The notes below the pieces were generated by a model, which was not told where the DNA came from, did no database searches, and saw nothing but the letters and a program-made list of their open reading frames with translations. The position numbers and the translations under genes are program-made. A stretch of DNA of 64,000 nucleotides from Pseudomonas spelaei (GTDB taxonomy: Bacteria; Pseudomonadota; Gammaproteobacteria; Pseudomonadales; Pseudomonadaceae): positions 62,001-126,000 of the forward strand of contig NZ_WNNK01000003.1 in assembly GCF_009724245.1 (NCBI RefSeq), written 5' to 3'. Within the stretch, counting starts at the first letter, position 1. Each line of letters opens with the position of its first letter. Below are positions 28,399-37,872 of this stretch, piece after piece.

Positions 28399-29790
28399 TC
28401 ACACAATGCCGGTGGCGTAGAAAGTACCGATCACCACGAACACCGCGAGGGTCTTGATGATCGTGATGCCGAAAATATCCTTGTAGGCTTCGCGGTGGGT
28501 CAGCCCGGTTACCGCCAGCAGCGTGATCACCGCGCCGTTGTGGGGCAGGGTGTCCATGCCGCCGCTGGCCATGGCCGCGACCCGGTGCAGCACTTCAAGG
28601 GGGATATTGGCCGCATGGGCCGCCGAAATAAAGCTCTCGGACATCGCCGCCAGGGCGATGCTCATGCCGCCGGACGCGGAGCCGGTGATGCCGGCCAGCA
28701 GGGTCACGGTAATGGCTTCGTTGACCAGTGGGTTGGGAATGCCCTTGAGCCAGTCCGCCAGCACCAGGAAACCTGGCAGCGAGGCGATTACGGCGCCAAA
28801 GCCATATTCCGAGGCGGTATTCATCGCCGCCAGCAACGCACCGCTGACTGCGCTTTTGCTGCCTTCGGCCAGCTTGCTGCGGATCGCCGAGAAGCCGAAC
28901 ACCAGCACCATGATGATCCCCACCAGCAACGCGGCCTGTACCGCCCAGATTGCGGTCAACTTGGCGATGTCAGTGGTCACCGGCGCGCTCATGCCCGGCA
29001 GGCTGAGGCTGTGGGTCTTGCCGTACCACAGCGGGATCCAGTGGGTGAACAGCAGGTTCATGATCCCCACCAGCAGCAGCGGCGACAGGGCAACCCACGG
29101 GTTAGGCAGCTTGATGTCTTCGGCGGTTTCCGGCTCGTTGCGCAGTTCAGTGCCGTAGCCTTCGCCGGCCCGTTGCGCCTTGTTGCGTTGGCGGGCGAGG
29201 TAGAGCATGCCGGCGCAGAACACGAAAATCGTGCCGATCAAGCCCAGCCATGGAGCGGCCCAGGCGGTGGTGTTGAAGAAGGTGCTGGGGATGATGTTCT
29301 GGATCTGTGGGGTGCCGGGCAGTGCGTCCATGGTGAAGGAAAACGCACCCAGGGCGATGGTGGCCGGGATCAGGCGCTTGGGGATATTGCTCTGGCGGAA
29401 CATCTCGGCGGCGAATGGGTACACCGCGAATACCACGACGAACAGCGACACGCCGCCGTAGGTCAGCAGGGCGCACACCAACACGATCACCAGCATTGCC
29501 TGGCGAGTGCCGAGTAACTGAATGGCGGCGGCAACGATGGAGCGCGAGAAGCCGGAGATTTCAATCAGCTTGCCGAACACCGCACCCAGCAGGAACACCG
29601 GGAAATACAGTTTGATAAAGCCGACCATTTTTTCCATGAACACCCCGGTAAAGGCGGGGGCGACAGCGGAAGGGTCGGTGAGCAGCACGGCGCCGAGGGC
29701 GGCAATGGGGGCAAACAGGATGACGCTGTAGCCACGGTAGGCGGCCAGCATCAGCAACCCGAGGGCGGCGAGGGCAATGATTACACTCAT
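28399..29790 (-). CDS. GntP-family permease, probable 3-hydroxybutyrate importer
   Basis: A 463-residue transporter with about 12 hydrophobic segments. Family features include the PGTPQIQNIIPSTFF loop (~157-171), ASEYGFGAVIASLPGF (~310-325), GITGSASGGMSIALAAM (~356-372) and GGMDTLPHNGAVITLL (~401-416). Members import gluconate or, in this branch beside bdhA, D-3-hydroxybutyrate. Order permease-bdhA with a divergently related sigma-54 activator resembles PA2004-PA2003-PA2005. GGAG precedes the ATG. Confidence 0.88.
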   Translation of the reverse strand: MSVIIALAALGLLMLAAYRGYSVILFAPIAALGAVLLTDPSAVAPAFTGVFMEKMVGFIKLYFPVFLLGAVFGKLIEISGFSRSIVAAAIQLLGTRQAMLVIVLVCALLTYGGVSLFVVVFAVYPFAAEMFRQSNIPKRLIPATIALGAFSFTMDALPGTPQIQNIIPSTFFNTTAWAAPWLGLIGTIFVFCAGMLYLARQRNKAQRAGEGYGTELRNEPETAEDIKLPNPWVALSPLLLVGIMNLLFTHWIPLWYGKTHSLSLPGMSAPVTTDIAKLTAIWAVQAALLVGIIMVLVFGFSAIRSKLAEGSKSAVSGALLAAMNTASEYGFGAVIASLPGFLVLADWLKGIPNPLVNEAITVTLLAGITGSASGGMSIALAAMSESFISAAHAANIPLEVLHRVAAMASGGMDTLPHNGAVITLLAVTGLTHREAYKDIFGITIIKTLAVFVVIGTFYATGIV

Positions 29791-29848
29791 GGAGTGTCTC
29801 CAGATCGAATTGTTATTTTTGTGGGGTGAGGCGTTGGGGAGGGGCTAT

Positions 29849-29864
29849 AGCGAGATGTGTGCCA
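29849..29864 (-). promoter_or_regulatory. Sigma-54 promoter for the permease-bdhA operon
   Basis: Read on the minus strand, TGGCACACATCTCGCT has the -24 GG and -12 GC separated by ten bases, as sigma-54 requires, with one mismatch in the -12 box (TCGC for TTGC). It is about 60 bases before the permease start. The gene just upstream encodes a sigma-54-dependent activator. Confidence 0.7.
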
Positions 29865-29924
29865 TGTTTTTAACTTGTTGATATTTATAGTTATTTATTG
29901 ATTTTGGAGTAGGAGTTGGTGGGT

Positions 29925-29944
29925 TTGTCTCTCATTTGAGACAA
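29925..29944. promoter_or_regulatory. Inverted repeat, candidate enhancer site for the HbcR-like activator
   Basis: TTGTCTC-N6-GAGACAA is a perfect 7-bp dyad about 60 bases upstream of the -24 element, the usual range for an activator-binding upstream site. Further TTGTCTC and TGTCTC half-sites follow at about 30053 and 30073, near the 3' end of the activator gene. Confidence 0.6.
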
Positions 29945-29957
29945 GGCGCAAGATTAA

Positions 29958-30046
29958 TGTGGGAGCGGGCTTGCCCGCGATAGCAGTCTGTCAGTGCCCG
30001 ATGTGCTGTCTGGTGCACCGTAATCGCAGGCAAGCCAGCTCCCACA
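29958..30046. repeat. Hybrid REP doublet
   Basis: An inverted pair in which the left half is the GGAGCGGGCTTGCC subtype and the right half the GGCAAGCCAGCTCCCACA subtype, between the activator gene and the sigma-54 control region. Confidence 0.88.
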
Positions 30047-30089
30047 TTTGGATTGTCTCTGTATGTGGAATTGTGTCTCTTTGGTGAGA

Positions 30090-31490
30090 TCAGGCAATGC
30101 CCAAAGCCACCATTTTCTTGTAAAGAGTCGACCGGCCCAGCCCCAGATGCTTGGCCGTCTCCACTACATTGCCTTCGCATTTCCTGAGCGCCGCCCCTAT
30201 CACCTGCCGATCAAACCGCTCCCGCGCCGCACTGAAGGTTTCCCCTTCAACCTGCGCCACCACCGCGTCCCGCGCCACCGGACTGAACGTGCCAATCGCT
30301 GCCCGTATCTCGCTGGCATTCAGCACCAGGTCATCGCTCAACAGCGCCGCTCGCTCCAGCACATTGCGCAGCTCGCGAATATTCCCCGGCCACGCGTGTT
30401 GCGCCAGCAACGCCAGCGCCTCGCGGTCCAGTTCATGCTGGCTGCGCAACTCCTCCAGAATCGCCTCACTCAACGCCGGCAGGTCATCCAGCCGCTCGCG
30501 CAACGGCGGCACCTGGATCGGCAGCACGTTGAGCCGGTAATACAAATCCGCACGGAACTCGCCACGCTTGATCGCCGCTTCCAGGTCCATGGACGTCGCG
30601 GCAATCACCCGCACGTCACTGTGGATCATCTCGTTGGAGCCCACCGGCTCGTACTCTTTCTCCTGCAGTACCCGCAGTAATTTACTTTGCAGCGGCAGCG
30701 GCATGTCACCGATTTCATCGAGGAACAGCGTGCCGCCCTGGGCGATTTGCAGTTTGCCGGGACGCCCCTTGCGGTCGGCGCCGGTGAAGGCGCCAGGGGC
30801 GGTGCCGAAGAACTCGGCTTCCAGCAGGTCATGGGGAATCGCTGCGCTGTTGATGCTGACAAACGCCTTGTGGGCACGCGGCGATGCACCGTGTATGGCC
30901 TGGGCCAGCAACTCTTTGCCGGTACCGGTTTCCCCCAGCAGCAACACCGGCGACTCGGCACTGGCACTGCGTCGGGCGCGGCGTTTGACTTCCAGGCTGG
31001 CGGTGCTGGTGCCGATAAAGTGGGCGAAGTTGTACTTGCTCTGGCGTGAGCGCAGCAGTGAACGGGTGGACGCCAGTTCCTGCTGCATGCTCAGGTAGCG
31101 TTCGATCAGCGGTGACAGGTTGCGCAGCTCATCGAACAGGGCAAAGCCGATGGCACCGATCACCTGGCCGGTGTCGTCGTGGATCGGCAGGCGCATCACC
31201 ACCAGCGGGCCTTTGGGGGTGTCCTGGATATCCAGCAGGATCGGCCGGTCGTTGCGCACCACCTGGCGCAGCAGGCTGTTGGAAATCACCTGCTCGCAGG
31301 GCTGGCCGATGGCTTCGTCAGCGCTTTTCAAGCCAAAGCGCCGGGCGTAGCGCTCGTTCATCCAGACGATAGTGGCGTCACTGTCGACAATCACTGTGCC
31401 TTCGCTGGATTGCTCGATGATCTCGAACAGCGACTGGATCGCCAGGCCGCGAACGTGTTGGTAATCCTTGAGGCTTTCGGTGCTGTTCAT
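30090..31490 (-). CDS. hbcR: Sigma-54-dependent activator with PAS domain (HbcR-like)
   Basis: A 466-residue activator. A PAS domain (~20-125, SEGTVIVDSDATIVWMNERYARRF) is followed by the AAA+ domain with Walker A GETGTGKE (186-193), the sigma-54 contact loop GAFTGA (233-238), Walker B LFLDEIGDMP (~255-264) and R-finger region FRADLYYRLNVLP. The C-terminal Fis-type HTH ends VVETAKHLGLGRSTLYKKMVAL. ATG 31490 has AAGGACA upstream. Position beside permease-bdhA and the sigma-54 promoter makes it the likely regulator of 3-hydroxybutyrate catabolism; the effector sensed by PAS is unknown. Confidence 0.85.
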   Translation of the reverse strand: MNSTESLKDYQHVRGLAIQSLFEIIEQSSEGTVIVDSDATIVWMNERYARRFGLKSADEAIGQPCEQVISNSLLRQVVRNDRPILLDIQDTPKGPLVVMRLPIHDDTGQVIGAIGFALFDELRNLSPLIERYLSMQQELASTRSLLRSRQSKYNFAHFIGTSTASLEVKRRARRSASAESPVLLLGETGTGKELLAQAIHGASPRAHKAFVSINSAAIPHDLLEAEFFGTAPGAFTGADRKGRPGKLQIAQGGTLFLDEIGDMPLPLQSKLLRVLQEKEYEPVGSNEMIHSDVRVIAATSMDLEAAIKRGEFRADLYYRLNVLPIQVPPLRERLDDLPALSEAILEELRSQHELDREALALLAQHAWPGNIRELRNVLERAALLSDDLVLNASEIRAAIGTFSPVARDAVVAQVEGETFSAARERFDRQVIGAALRKCEGNVVETAKHLGLGRSTLYKKMVALGIA

Positions 31491-31508
31491 ATCGGATTGT
31501 CCTTGTGT

Positions 31509-31609
31509 GTAGCCGCTGCCGAGGTACGAGGCTGCGATGGTTTGCGCAGCAAGCCCCGAGGGCGGTCCTGCGGACACGCATCGCAGCCTCGTGCCTCGGC
31601 AGCGGCTAC
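31509..31609. repeat. Second-class repeat palindrome (GTAGCCGCTGCCGAGG family)
   Basis: A 101-base inverted repeat unlike the common REPs. GTAGCCGCTGCCGAGG opens it and CCTCGGCAGCGGCTAC closes it, with inner arms GAGGCTGCGATG and CATCGCAGCCTC. A near copy is at 37745-37844. A spare half (GCAGCGGCTAC) follows near 31618. Confidence 0.92.
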
Positions 31610-31624
31610 AACGCATTGCAGCGG

Positions 31625-33202
31625 CTACAGGGGAACGTGCGAAGCGGCTAGCAACTCTTGGGTGTAGGGATGCTGCGGTGATGCAAACACTTCATCGCTC
31701 GGCCCACGCTCCACCACCTTGCCATCCTTGATCACGATCATGTCGTGGGCCAGGGCGCGTACCACCGCCAGGTCGTGGCTGATAAACAGGTAGGTCAGGC
31801 CGTACTTTTCCTGCAGCTCACGCAGCAGCGCCACCACTTGTTTTTGCACGGTGCGGTCGAGGGCCGAGGTGGGTTCGTCCAGCAGCATCAGCGCCGGTTT
31901 TAGCACCAGGGCGCGGGCGATGGCGATACGTTGGCGCTGGCCGCCGGAAAATTCATGGGGGTAGCGATGCCGGCTGGCGGGGTCGAGGCCGACGTCGAGC
32001 AGCACCTGGATTACCTGGGCTTCGCGGTCCTTTAGGCTGCACGGGGCGTGGACTTCCAGGCCTTCGCTGATGATCTGTTCCACCGACATCCGCGGGCTGA
32101 GGCTGCCGAACGGGTCCTGGAATACCACCTGCATCTGCTTGCGCCATGGGCGCATCTGTTTGTGGCTCAGGCTGTCGAGGGCCTCACCCTGGAAGCGAAT
32201 GCCACCGCTGGAATCCAGCAGGCGCAAAATGGCCTGGCCCAGGGTGGATTTGCCGGAGCCGGACTCGCCGACAATCCCCAGGGTCTTGCCGCGCTGCACG
32301 CTCAAGCTGATGCCGTCCACTGCCCGCAGGTAGTGCTTGCGTCGAAACAGCCCGCCGCCGAGGGGGAATTGCACGTGCAGGTCGTCCACCTCCAACACCG
32401 TTTCACGCTGGTCGCGGGACAGCGCGACGCCTGCCGGTTCCGCATCCAGCAGCAGGCGGCTGTAAGGGTGTTGCGGGGTGTTGAACAGGGTTTGGCAGTC
32501 GGCCTGTTCGACGATCTCCCCGGCGCGCATTACGCAGACCCGCTGGGCGATGCTGCGAACCAGATTGAGGTCGTGGCTGATCAGCAGCAGCGACATGCCC
32601 AGGCGCTGTTGCAGGGATTTGAGCAGCACCAGGATCTTGCGCTGTACGGTCACGTCCAGGGCGGTGGTCGGCTCGTCGGCGATCAGCAATTCCGGCTCGC
32701 AGGCCAGGGCCATGGCAATCATCACCCGCTGGCGCTGGCCGCCGGACAACTGATGGGGGTAGGCCTTGAGCCGCTCCTTGGGTTTCTGGATGCCCACCAG
32801 CTCCAGTAGTTCGAGGATCCGCGACTGGGCTTGTTTGCCGCCCAGGCCCTTGTGCAGCAGCAGGGTTTCGCCGATCTGCTTTTCGATGCTGTGCAGCGGG
32901 TTAAGGGAGGTCATCGGCTCCTGGAAGATCATGGCGATGCGGTTGCCCCGCAGTTGTTGCAAGGTCGAGGGCGACGCGCCCAGCAGTTCCGCGCCACGAT
33001 AGCGCACTGAACCGGTGGTTTCGGTGCCGGCTTCAGGCAGCAGTTGCAGGATCGAATGCGCCGTCACTGACTTGCCCGAACCCGACTCGCCCACCAGCGC
33101 CAGGCATTCGCCGGGGCGGATATCCAGGCACAGGTTGCGCACCACGGTCTGGCCGCTGAAGGCGACACACAGGTCGCGGATCTCGATCAGAGTGTCTGTC
33201 AT
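31625..33202 (-). CDS. yejF: Oligopeptide-type ABC transporter, double ATPase (YejF-like)
   Basis: A 525-residue ATPase with two NBDs. NBD1: [27 protein letters not shown] and [15 protein letters not shown]2: [27 protein letters not shown] and [12 protein letters not shown]. Both are intact. It drives the YejBE permease for peptides (microcin C-type or other oligopeptides in relatives). I prefer ATG 33202 (AAGG upstream); ATG 33220 overlaps yejE by 4 bases and is the alternative. Confidence 0.88.
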   Translation of the reverse strand: MTDTLIEIRDLCVAFSGQTVVRNLCLDIRPGECLALVGESGSGKSVTAHSILQLLPEAGTETTGSVRYRGAELLGASPSTLQQLRGNRIAMIFQEPMTSLNPLHSIEKQIGETLLLHKGLGGKQAQSRILELLELVGIQKPKERLKAYPHQLSGGQRQRVMIAMALACEPELLIADEPTTALDVTVQRKILVLLKSLQQRLGMSLLLISHDLNLVRSIAQRVCVMRAGEIVEQADCQTLFNTPQHPYSRLLLDAEPAGVALSRDQRETVLEVDDLHVQFPLGGGLFRRKHYLRAVDGISLSVQRGKTLGIVGESGSGKSTLGQAILRLLDSSGGIRFQGEALDSLSHKQMRPWRKQMQVVFQDPFGSLSPRMSVEQIISEGLEVHAPCSLKDREAQVIQVLLDVGLDPASRHRYPHEFSGGQRQRIAIARALVLKPALMLLDEPTSALDRTVQKQVVALLRELQEKYGLTYLFISHDLAVVRALAHDMIVIKDGKVVERGPSDEVFASPQHPYTQELLAASHVPL

Positions 33203-33216
33203 CGTTTCGTTGCCTT

Positions 33217-34239
33217 TCATGAGCGTGGGTCAAAGGCGTCGCGCAACGCCTCGCCGATAAACACCAGCAGCGACAGAATCAGCGCCAGGGTGAAAAACGC
33301 CGTCAGCCCAAGCCAAGGCGCTTCCAGGTTCTGCTTGCCCTGGGCGATCAGTTCACCCAATGAGGCGCTGCCGGCCGGCATGCCGAAACCGAGAAAGTCC
33401 AGGGCGCTCAAGGTGGAGATCGCCCCGGTCAAGATGAACGGCAAGTAGCTCAAGGTGGCGGTCATCGCGTTCGGCAGGATATGCCGGCGGATGATCTTGC
33501 CATCGCCCAGGCCCAGGGCCCGTGCGGCCTTGACGTACTCCAGGTTGCGCCCACGCAGGAACTCGGCACGCACCACGTCCACCAGGGCCAGCCACGAAAA
33601 CAGCGCCATGATCCCCAGCAGCCACCAGAAATTGGGCTCGACAAACCCCGAGAGGATGATCAGCAGGTACAGCACCGGCAACCCGGACCACACCTCCAGT
33701 ATCCGCTGGCCAAGCAGGTCGACCCAGCCACCGTAATACCCCTGCAAGGCACCGGCGGCGATGCCGATCGCGGCGCTGATGGCGGTCAGGGCCAGGGCAA
33801 ACAGGATCGACACCCGCGCACCGAAGATTACCCGAGCCAGCACGTCGCGGGACTGATCGTCGGTGCCCAGCCAGTTCACCGAAGAAGGCGGGCTGGGGGC
33901 AGGGCGGGTCAGTTCGTAGTTGGGCGTGTCGTCGCTGAAAGGGATCGGCGGGAACAGCATCCAGCCGCCGTCCTTTTTGATCAGTTGCTGCACGTACTCG
34001 CTGCGGTAGTCGGCCTGGAACGGCAGTTGGCCGCCGAACTGCTGCTCGGTGTAGCGCTTGAAGGCCGGGAAATACAGTGAGTTCTGGTAGCTGAGCACCA
34101 GGGGCTTGTCATTGGCGATCAGCTCGCCGCCGAGGGTCAGGATGAACAGGCCGATAAACAGCCACAGCGACCACCAGCCACGCCGGTTTTTCTTGAAGCG
34201 TTCAAAGCGCCGACGGGCCACGGGAGACAGTCTGAGCAT
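33217..34239 (-). CDS. yejE: Peptide ABC transporter permease (YejE-like)
   Basis: A 340-residue permease. The N-terminal segment SPVARRRFERFKKNRRGWWSLWLF leads into TM1, a ~150-residue periplasmic insert typical of YejE (GGWMLFPPIPFSDDTPNYEL) follows, then the DppC-like core with GTDDQSRDVLARVIFGARVS and the EAA loop AARALGLGDGKIIRRHILPNA. It starts at the base where yejB ends, so the genes are coupled. Confidence 0.9.
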   Translation of the reverse strand: MLRLSPVARRRFERFKKNRRGWWSLWLFIGLFILTLGGELIANDKPLVLSYQNSLYFPAFKRYTEQQFGGQLPFQADYRSEYVQQLIKKDGGWMLFPPIPFSDDTPNYELTRPAPSPPSSVNWLGTDDQSRDVLARVIFGARVSILFALALTAISAAIGIAAGALQGYYGGWVDLLGQRILEVWSGLPVLYLLIILSGFVEPNFWWLLGIMALFSWLALVDVVRAEFLRGRNLEYVKAARALGLGDGKIIRRHILPNAMTATLSYLPFILTGAISTLSALDFLGFGMPAGSASLGELIAQGKQNLEAPWLGLTAFFTLALILSLLVFIGEALRDAFDPRS

Positions 34240-35300
34240 CAGGCATTCCTCCCGGCGAAGTCGATACGTGGGTCCACCAGGGTGTAGCAGAGGTCGCCGA
34301 TCAGTTTTATCAGCAGGCCGAACAGGGTGAAGATAAACAGCGAGCCGAACACCACCGGATAATCCCGGGACACCGCCGCTTCGTAGCTCATGCGGCCCAG
34401 GCCATCGAGGGAGAAGATCACTTCGATCAACAGCGAGCCGGCAAAGAACACGCTGATAAAGGCCTGGGGAATCCCCGAAATCACCAACAGCATGGCGTTG
34501 CGAAACACATGGCCGTACAGCACCCGGCGTTCGCTCAGGCCCTTGGCTCGGGCAGTGACCACGTACTGGCGGGTGATTTCATTGAGGAACGAGTTTTTGG
34601 TGAGGATGGTCAAGGTGGCGAAACCACCGATCACCAGGGCACTGACCGGCAGCACCAGGTGCCAGAAGTAGTCGGCGATCTTGCCCACGGTGCTCAACTG
34701 GTCGAAATTTTCCGAGACCAGGCCACGTACCGGAAACCAGTTCAGTGAAGTGCCCCCGGCAAACACCACGATCAGGAACATCGCGAACAAAAACGCCGGC
34801 ATCGCATAGCCGATCACGATGGCGGTGCTGCTCCAGATATCGAACTGGCTGCCATGCTTGACCGCCTTGCGAATGCCCAGAGGGATCGACACCAGGTAAG
34901 TGATCAACGTGGCCCAGAGCCCGAGGGAAATGGTCACTGGCATTTTTTCCAGGATCAGGTCGACCACGGTTGCGCCGCGAAAGAAGCTGTTGCCGAAGTC
35001 CAGTTGGGCGTAGTTCTTGAGCATCAGCCACAGGCGCTCCGGCGCCGGTTTGTCGAAGCCGTACTGTTTTTCGATGTCCTTGATCAGTTTCGGGTCCAGG
35101 CCGCGGCTGGCCCGTGAGCCACTGCTGATGCTTTCGCCGGAGCCGCCACCGATGCCACTGCCGCCGATGCCTTGCAGGTGGGCGATGGCTTGTTCCACCG
35201 GCCCGCCGGGTGCGGCTTGCACGATGACAAAATTCACCAGCAGGATGATCACCAGCGTGGGAATGATCAGCAGCAGGCGCCGCACGATATAGGCAAACAT
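34239..35300 (-). CDS. yejB: Peptide ABC transporter permease (YejB-like)
   Basis: A 353-residue DppB/YejB permease. N-terminal [20 protein letters not shown], then a Gly/Ser-rich insert ([12 protein letters not shown], ~47-58) found in Yej[17 protein letters not shown] and the cytoplasmic EAA loop near [23 protein letters not shown] 35300 follows GGAGGGG; the longer frame reads into the end of yejA and is not supported. Its start overlaps the yejA stop by one base. Confidence 0.9.
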   Translation of the reverse strand: MFAYIVRRLLLIIPTLVIILLVNFVIVQAAPGGPVEQAIAHLQGIGGSGIGGGSGESISSGSRASRGLDPKLIKDIEKQYGFDKPAPERLWLMLKNYAQLDFGNSFFRGATVVDLILEKMPVTISLGLWATLITYLVSIPLGIRKAVKHGSQFDIWSSTAIVIGYAMPAFLFAMFLIVVFAGGTSLNWFPVRGLVSENFDQLSTVGKIADYFWHLVLPVSALVIGGFATLTILTKNSFLNEITRQYVVTARAKGLSERRVLYGHVFRNAMLLVISGIPQAFISVFFAGSLLIEVIFSLDGLGRMSYEAAVSRDYPVVFGSLFIFTLFGLLIKLIGDLCYTLVDPRIDFAGRNA

Positions 35301-37168
35301 CAGTGGGCCCCTCCCGGCTGGCCGCGCTTGATCAGCTCGGCTTTCATCTGCTCGTTGGTCAGCGGCGTGGAGCTGACTTGCCACCAGGTTTCCAGGGCTT
35401 CGTCATTGCTGGCTTCCACCGCCGGGCGGCCGAAACGGTTCCACCACGCGGCGGAGGTGCCCGGTGGGTAGTAATTGGGGATCCACAGGTAATTCCATTG
35501 CAGCACCCGGTCCAGGGCATGGGCATAGGTGAGCATCTGCGCCTGGGTGGTGGCCTTGACCAGCCCGGAGATCAGGCTGTCGACGGCCGGGTCCTTGAGG
35601 ACGATGTAGTTGTTGGCACCCGGATCGAACGCGGCGGCCGAGCCGAAGTAGTTGTACAGCTCCATCCCTGGCGAGGTAGTGACCGGGAAGCCGGTGACGA
35701 TCATGTCGTAATCCCGCGCCATGATGCGGTTGACGTACTGCGAGGAGTCGATACGGCGGATATTGAAGGTGATGCCGATCTGCGCCAGGTTGCGTTTATA
35801 GGGCAGCAGCAAACGCTCAAGACCGGCCTGGGCGTTGAGGAAGGTGAACTCCAGTGGCTCGCCTTCGCTGTTGACCAGTTTGTCGCCATCGGGTTTCCAG
35901 CCGGCCTGTTCCAGCAGGGCCAGGGCTTGCAGCTGTTTGTCGCGGATCATCCCGGTGCCGTCGGTGGTGGGTGCCTTGAACACCTGGGTGAAGACCTCGT
36001 CGGGAATCTGCCCGCGCAAAGGCTCCAGGATCGCCAACTCGGCAGCGCTCGGCAGTTGGGTGGCGGCCAGGGGACTGTTGGAGAAGTAGCTTTGTTGGCG
36101 GATGTACAGGTTGCGCATCATCTGCCGGTTGGCCCATTCGAAATCCCACAGCATCGCCAGGGCCTGACGCACGCGGCGGTCCTTGAACATCGGTTTTTGC
36201 ACGTTGAACACGTAGCCCTGGGCCGGTTGCGGTGCGTCCTTGGCCAGGTGCGCCCGTTGCAGGCGGCCATCGTCCAGGGCCGGTCCGTTGTAGCCGATGG
36301 AGTAGCCGGTGGCGGAAAATTCGCGGTTGAAATCGTAGGCGCCGCCCCGAAGCACCTGGCGGGCGACTTCGGTGTCGCCGAAGTATTCAAGGCTCAGGTG
36401 ATCGAAGTTGTACAGGCCACGGCTGACGGGCAGGTCCTTGCCCCACCAATTGGGGTCACGTTTGAAGCTGATGGTGTTGCCGGAATCGACCTTGCTCACC
36501 TGGTAGGGGCCGCTGCCCAGGGGCGCCTCGTAGCCACCGCCGTTGGCGAAGTCGCGGGTCTTCCACCAATGTTCGGGGAAGACCGGCAAGGTGGCGACGT
36601 CCAGGGGCAGCGTGCGGTTTTCATTGCTGGAGAAGTCGAAGCGCACTTGTCGTGGGCCTTCCACTTCGACGTGCTTGACGTCGGCGAACAGCGTCCGGTA
36701 GCGCAGGCTGCCCTGGGTCATCAGCAGGTCGTAGCTGTAGCGTACGTCCTCGGCGGTGATGGGCTGGCCGTCGGCAAAGCGTGCCTTGGGATTGAGGTAG
36801 AAACGCAGGGACAGGCCGTCGTCTGAGCGCTCCATTTTTTCCGCCACCAGGCCGTAGACCGTGTAGGGCTCATCCAGGGAGCGCTGGGCCAGGGGCGAGT
36901 ACACCCAGCCGTCGATCTGGCTGACGCCGATGCCTTTGTCGATGTAGGGCATGACATGGTCATAGCGGCCAATCTCCAGGGCCGAACGCCGCAGGCTGCC
37001 GCCCTTGGGGGCGTTGGGGTTGGCATAGGCAAAATGGCTGAAGCCGGCGGGGTATTTTGCAGGTTCCCCGTACACCGTCAGCGACGGTTGCGGTGCCGCA
37101 ATCACGGCCGTGCTTGCCATCAGCAGGGCCAGGGTAGAGCCAATCAGAGCAGAAAAAACCAGTCGCAT
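35300..37168 (-). CDS. yejA: Peptide ABC transporter binding protein (YejA-like)
   Basis: A 622-residue SBP_bac_5 protein. Signal peptide [20 protein letters not shown]...A is cleaved around residue 24. [39 protein letters not shown] and [19 protein letters not shown] are landmarks of the YejA/DppA-like fold, with a C-terminal [21 protein letters not shown]. It binds peptides in the periplasm for YejBEF. AAGG precedes the ATG. First gene of the minus-strand operon yejA-yejB-yejE-yejF. Confidence 0.88.
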   Translation of the reverse strand: MRLVFSALIGSTLALLMASTAVIAAPQPSLTVYGEPAKYPAGFSHFAYANPNAPKGGSLRRSALEIGRYDHVMPYIDKGIGVSQIDGWVYSPLAQRSLDEPYTVYGLVAEKMERSDDGLSLRFYLNPKARFADGQPITAEDVRYSYDLLMTQGSLRYRTLFADVKHVEVEGPRQVRFDFSSNENRTLPLDVATLPVFPEHWWKTRDFANGGGYEAPLGSGPYQVSKVDSGNTISFKRDPNWWGKDLPVSRGLYNFDHLSLEYFGDTEVARQVLRGGAYDFNREFSATGYSIGYNGPALDDGRLQRAHLAKDAPQPAQGYVFNVQKPMFKDRRVRQALAMLWDFEWANRQMMRNLYIRQQSYFSNSPLAATQLPSAAELAILEPLRGQIPDEVFTQVFKAPTTDGTGMIRDKQLQALALLEQAGWKPDGDKLVNSEGEPLEFTFLNAQAGLERLLLPYKRNLAQIGITFNIRRIDSSQYVNRIMARDYDMIVTGFPVTTSPGMELYNYFGSAAAFDPGANNYIVLKDPAVDSLISGLVKATTQAQMLTYAHALDRVLQWNYLWIPNYYPPGTSAAWWNRFGRPAVEASNDEALETWWQVSSTPLTNEQMKAELIKRGQPGGAH

Positions 37169-37253
37169 TATCAGCCTTGAGCGCCGGGTGAAGAAGGAAG
37201 GGGATTTGTACGCTAACGGCGCACGCCTCGCCAGTCACCATGCTGTCACACAA

Positions 37254-37289
37254 ACACAACGGCCCACCAAAAGGCGGGCCGTTGTGTTG
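37254..37289 (-). terminator. Strong hairpin after the second parvulin gene
   Basis: A perfect 13-bp stem (AACACAACGGCCC / GGGCCGTTGTGTT) with a 10-base loop, 16 bases beyond the parvulin stop on the minus strand. Only a short broken T run follows, so it may work as a moderate terminator that separates this gene from yejA. Confidence 0.75.
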
Positions 37290-37304
37290 AGCATAGGCGA
37301 AGGA

Positions 37305-37586
37305 TCAGTCCTGACGGCTGGTCACTTCCAGCAGGTGATAACCGAACTGGGTTTTCACCGGGCCCTGTACGGTGTTGACCGGGGCACTGAACACCACGGT
37401 GTCGAACTCCTTGACCATCTGGCCTGGACCGAACGAACCCAGGTTGCCGCCGTCACGGCTGGATGGGCAGGTGGAGTTGGCTTTGGCGATTTCTGCGAAA
37501 TCGGCGCCGCCTTCGATTTGGGCCTTCAGTTCGTTGCACTTGTCTTCAGTGGCAACCAGGATGTGACGGGCGGTAGCTTTGGCCAT
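37305..37586 (-). CDS. ppiC: Small parvulin-type peptidyl-prolyl isomerase (PpiC-like), second copy
   Basis: A 93-residue parvulin. ATARHILVATEDKCNELKAQ, ANSTCPSSRDGGNLGSFGPGQ and GPVKTQFGYHLLEV are the family blocks. ATG 37586 follows AAGGAG, and the long upstream frame is not coding. Closest in layout to classic PpiC; the paralogue at 22483-22758 differs at many positions. Monocistronic, with its own terminator hairpin. Confidence 0.92.
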   Translation of the reverse strand: MAKATARHILVATEDKCNELKAQIEGGADFAEIAKANSTCPSSRDGGNLGSFGPGQMVKEFDTVVFSAPVNTVQGPVKTQFGYHLLEVTSRQD

Positions 37587-37682
37587 GGGGGGTAACTCCT
37601 TGAATAAAAAAGGTGAGCCTACCGGATTCGGGCGGTTATTTCCTGGCAAAGTTCCACTGCTTTGTTGGTGAAACCGGATCGA

Positions 37683-37704
37683 TGTGGGAGCTGGCCTGCG
37701 ATAG
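37683..37704. repeat. Truncated REP half
   Basis: TGTGGGAGCTGGCCTGCGAT is a REP half with a 4-base internal deletion (GGCTTGCC shortened) and no partner, next to the second-class repeat. A relic of a REP insertion. Confidence 0.75.
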
Positions 37705-37744
37705 GCATAAGTATCTACACAATTGCGCAGGAGCCTGACTTTCT

Positions 37745-37844
37745 GTAGCCGCTGCCGAGGCACGAGGCTGCGATGGGTTGCGAAGCGACCCCCGAGGGCG
37801 GTCCTGCGGCCCGCATCGCAGCCTCGTGCCTCGGCAGCGGCTAC
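37745..37844. repeat. Second-class repeat palindrome (GTAGCCGCTGCCGAGG family), copy 2
   Basis: A close copy of the palindrome at 31509-31609: outer arms GTAGCCGCTGCCGAGGCACG / CGTGCCTCGGCAGCGGCTAC and inner GAGGCTGCGATG / CATCGCAGCCTC. It lies just after the DAHP synthase gene on the minus strand and may serve as its terminator-like 3' structure. Confidence 0.92.
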
Positions 37845-37872
37845 AGAAGTCATCAAGACAGTAGTTGCCCTA

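Noticed and set aside
35303..36826. Plus-strand 507-codon frame
   Set aside because: Antisense shadow of yejA in a high-GC gene.
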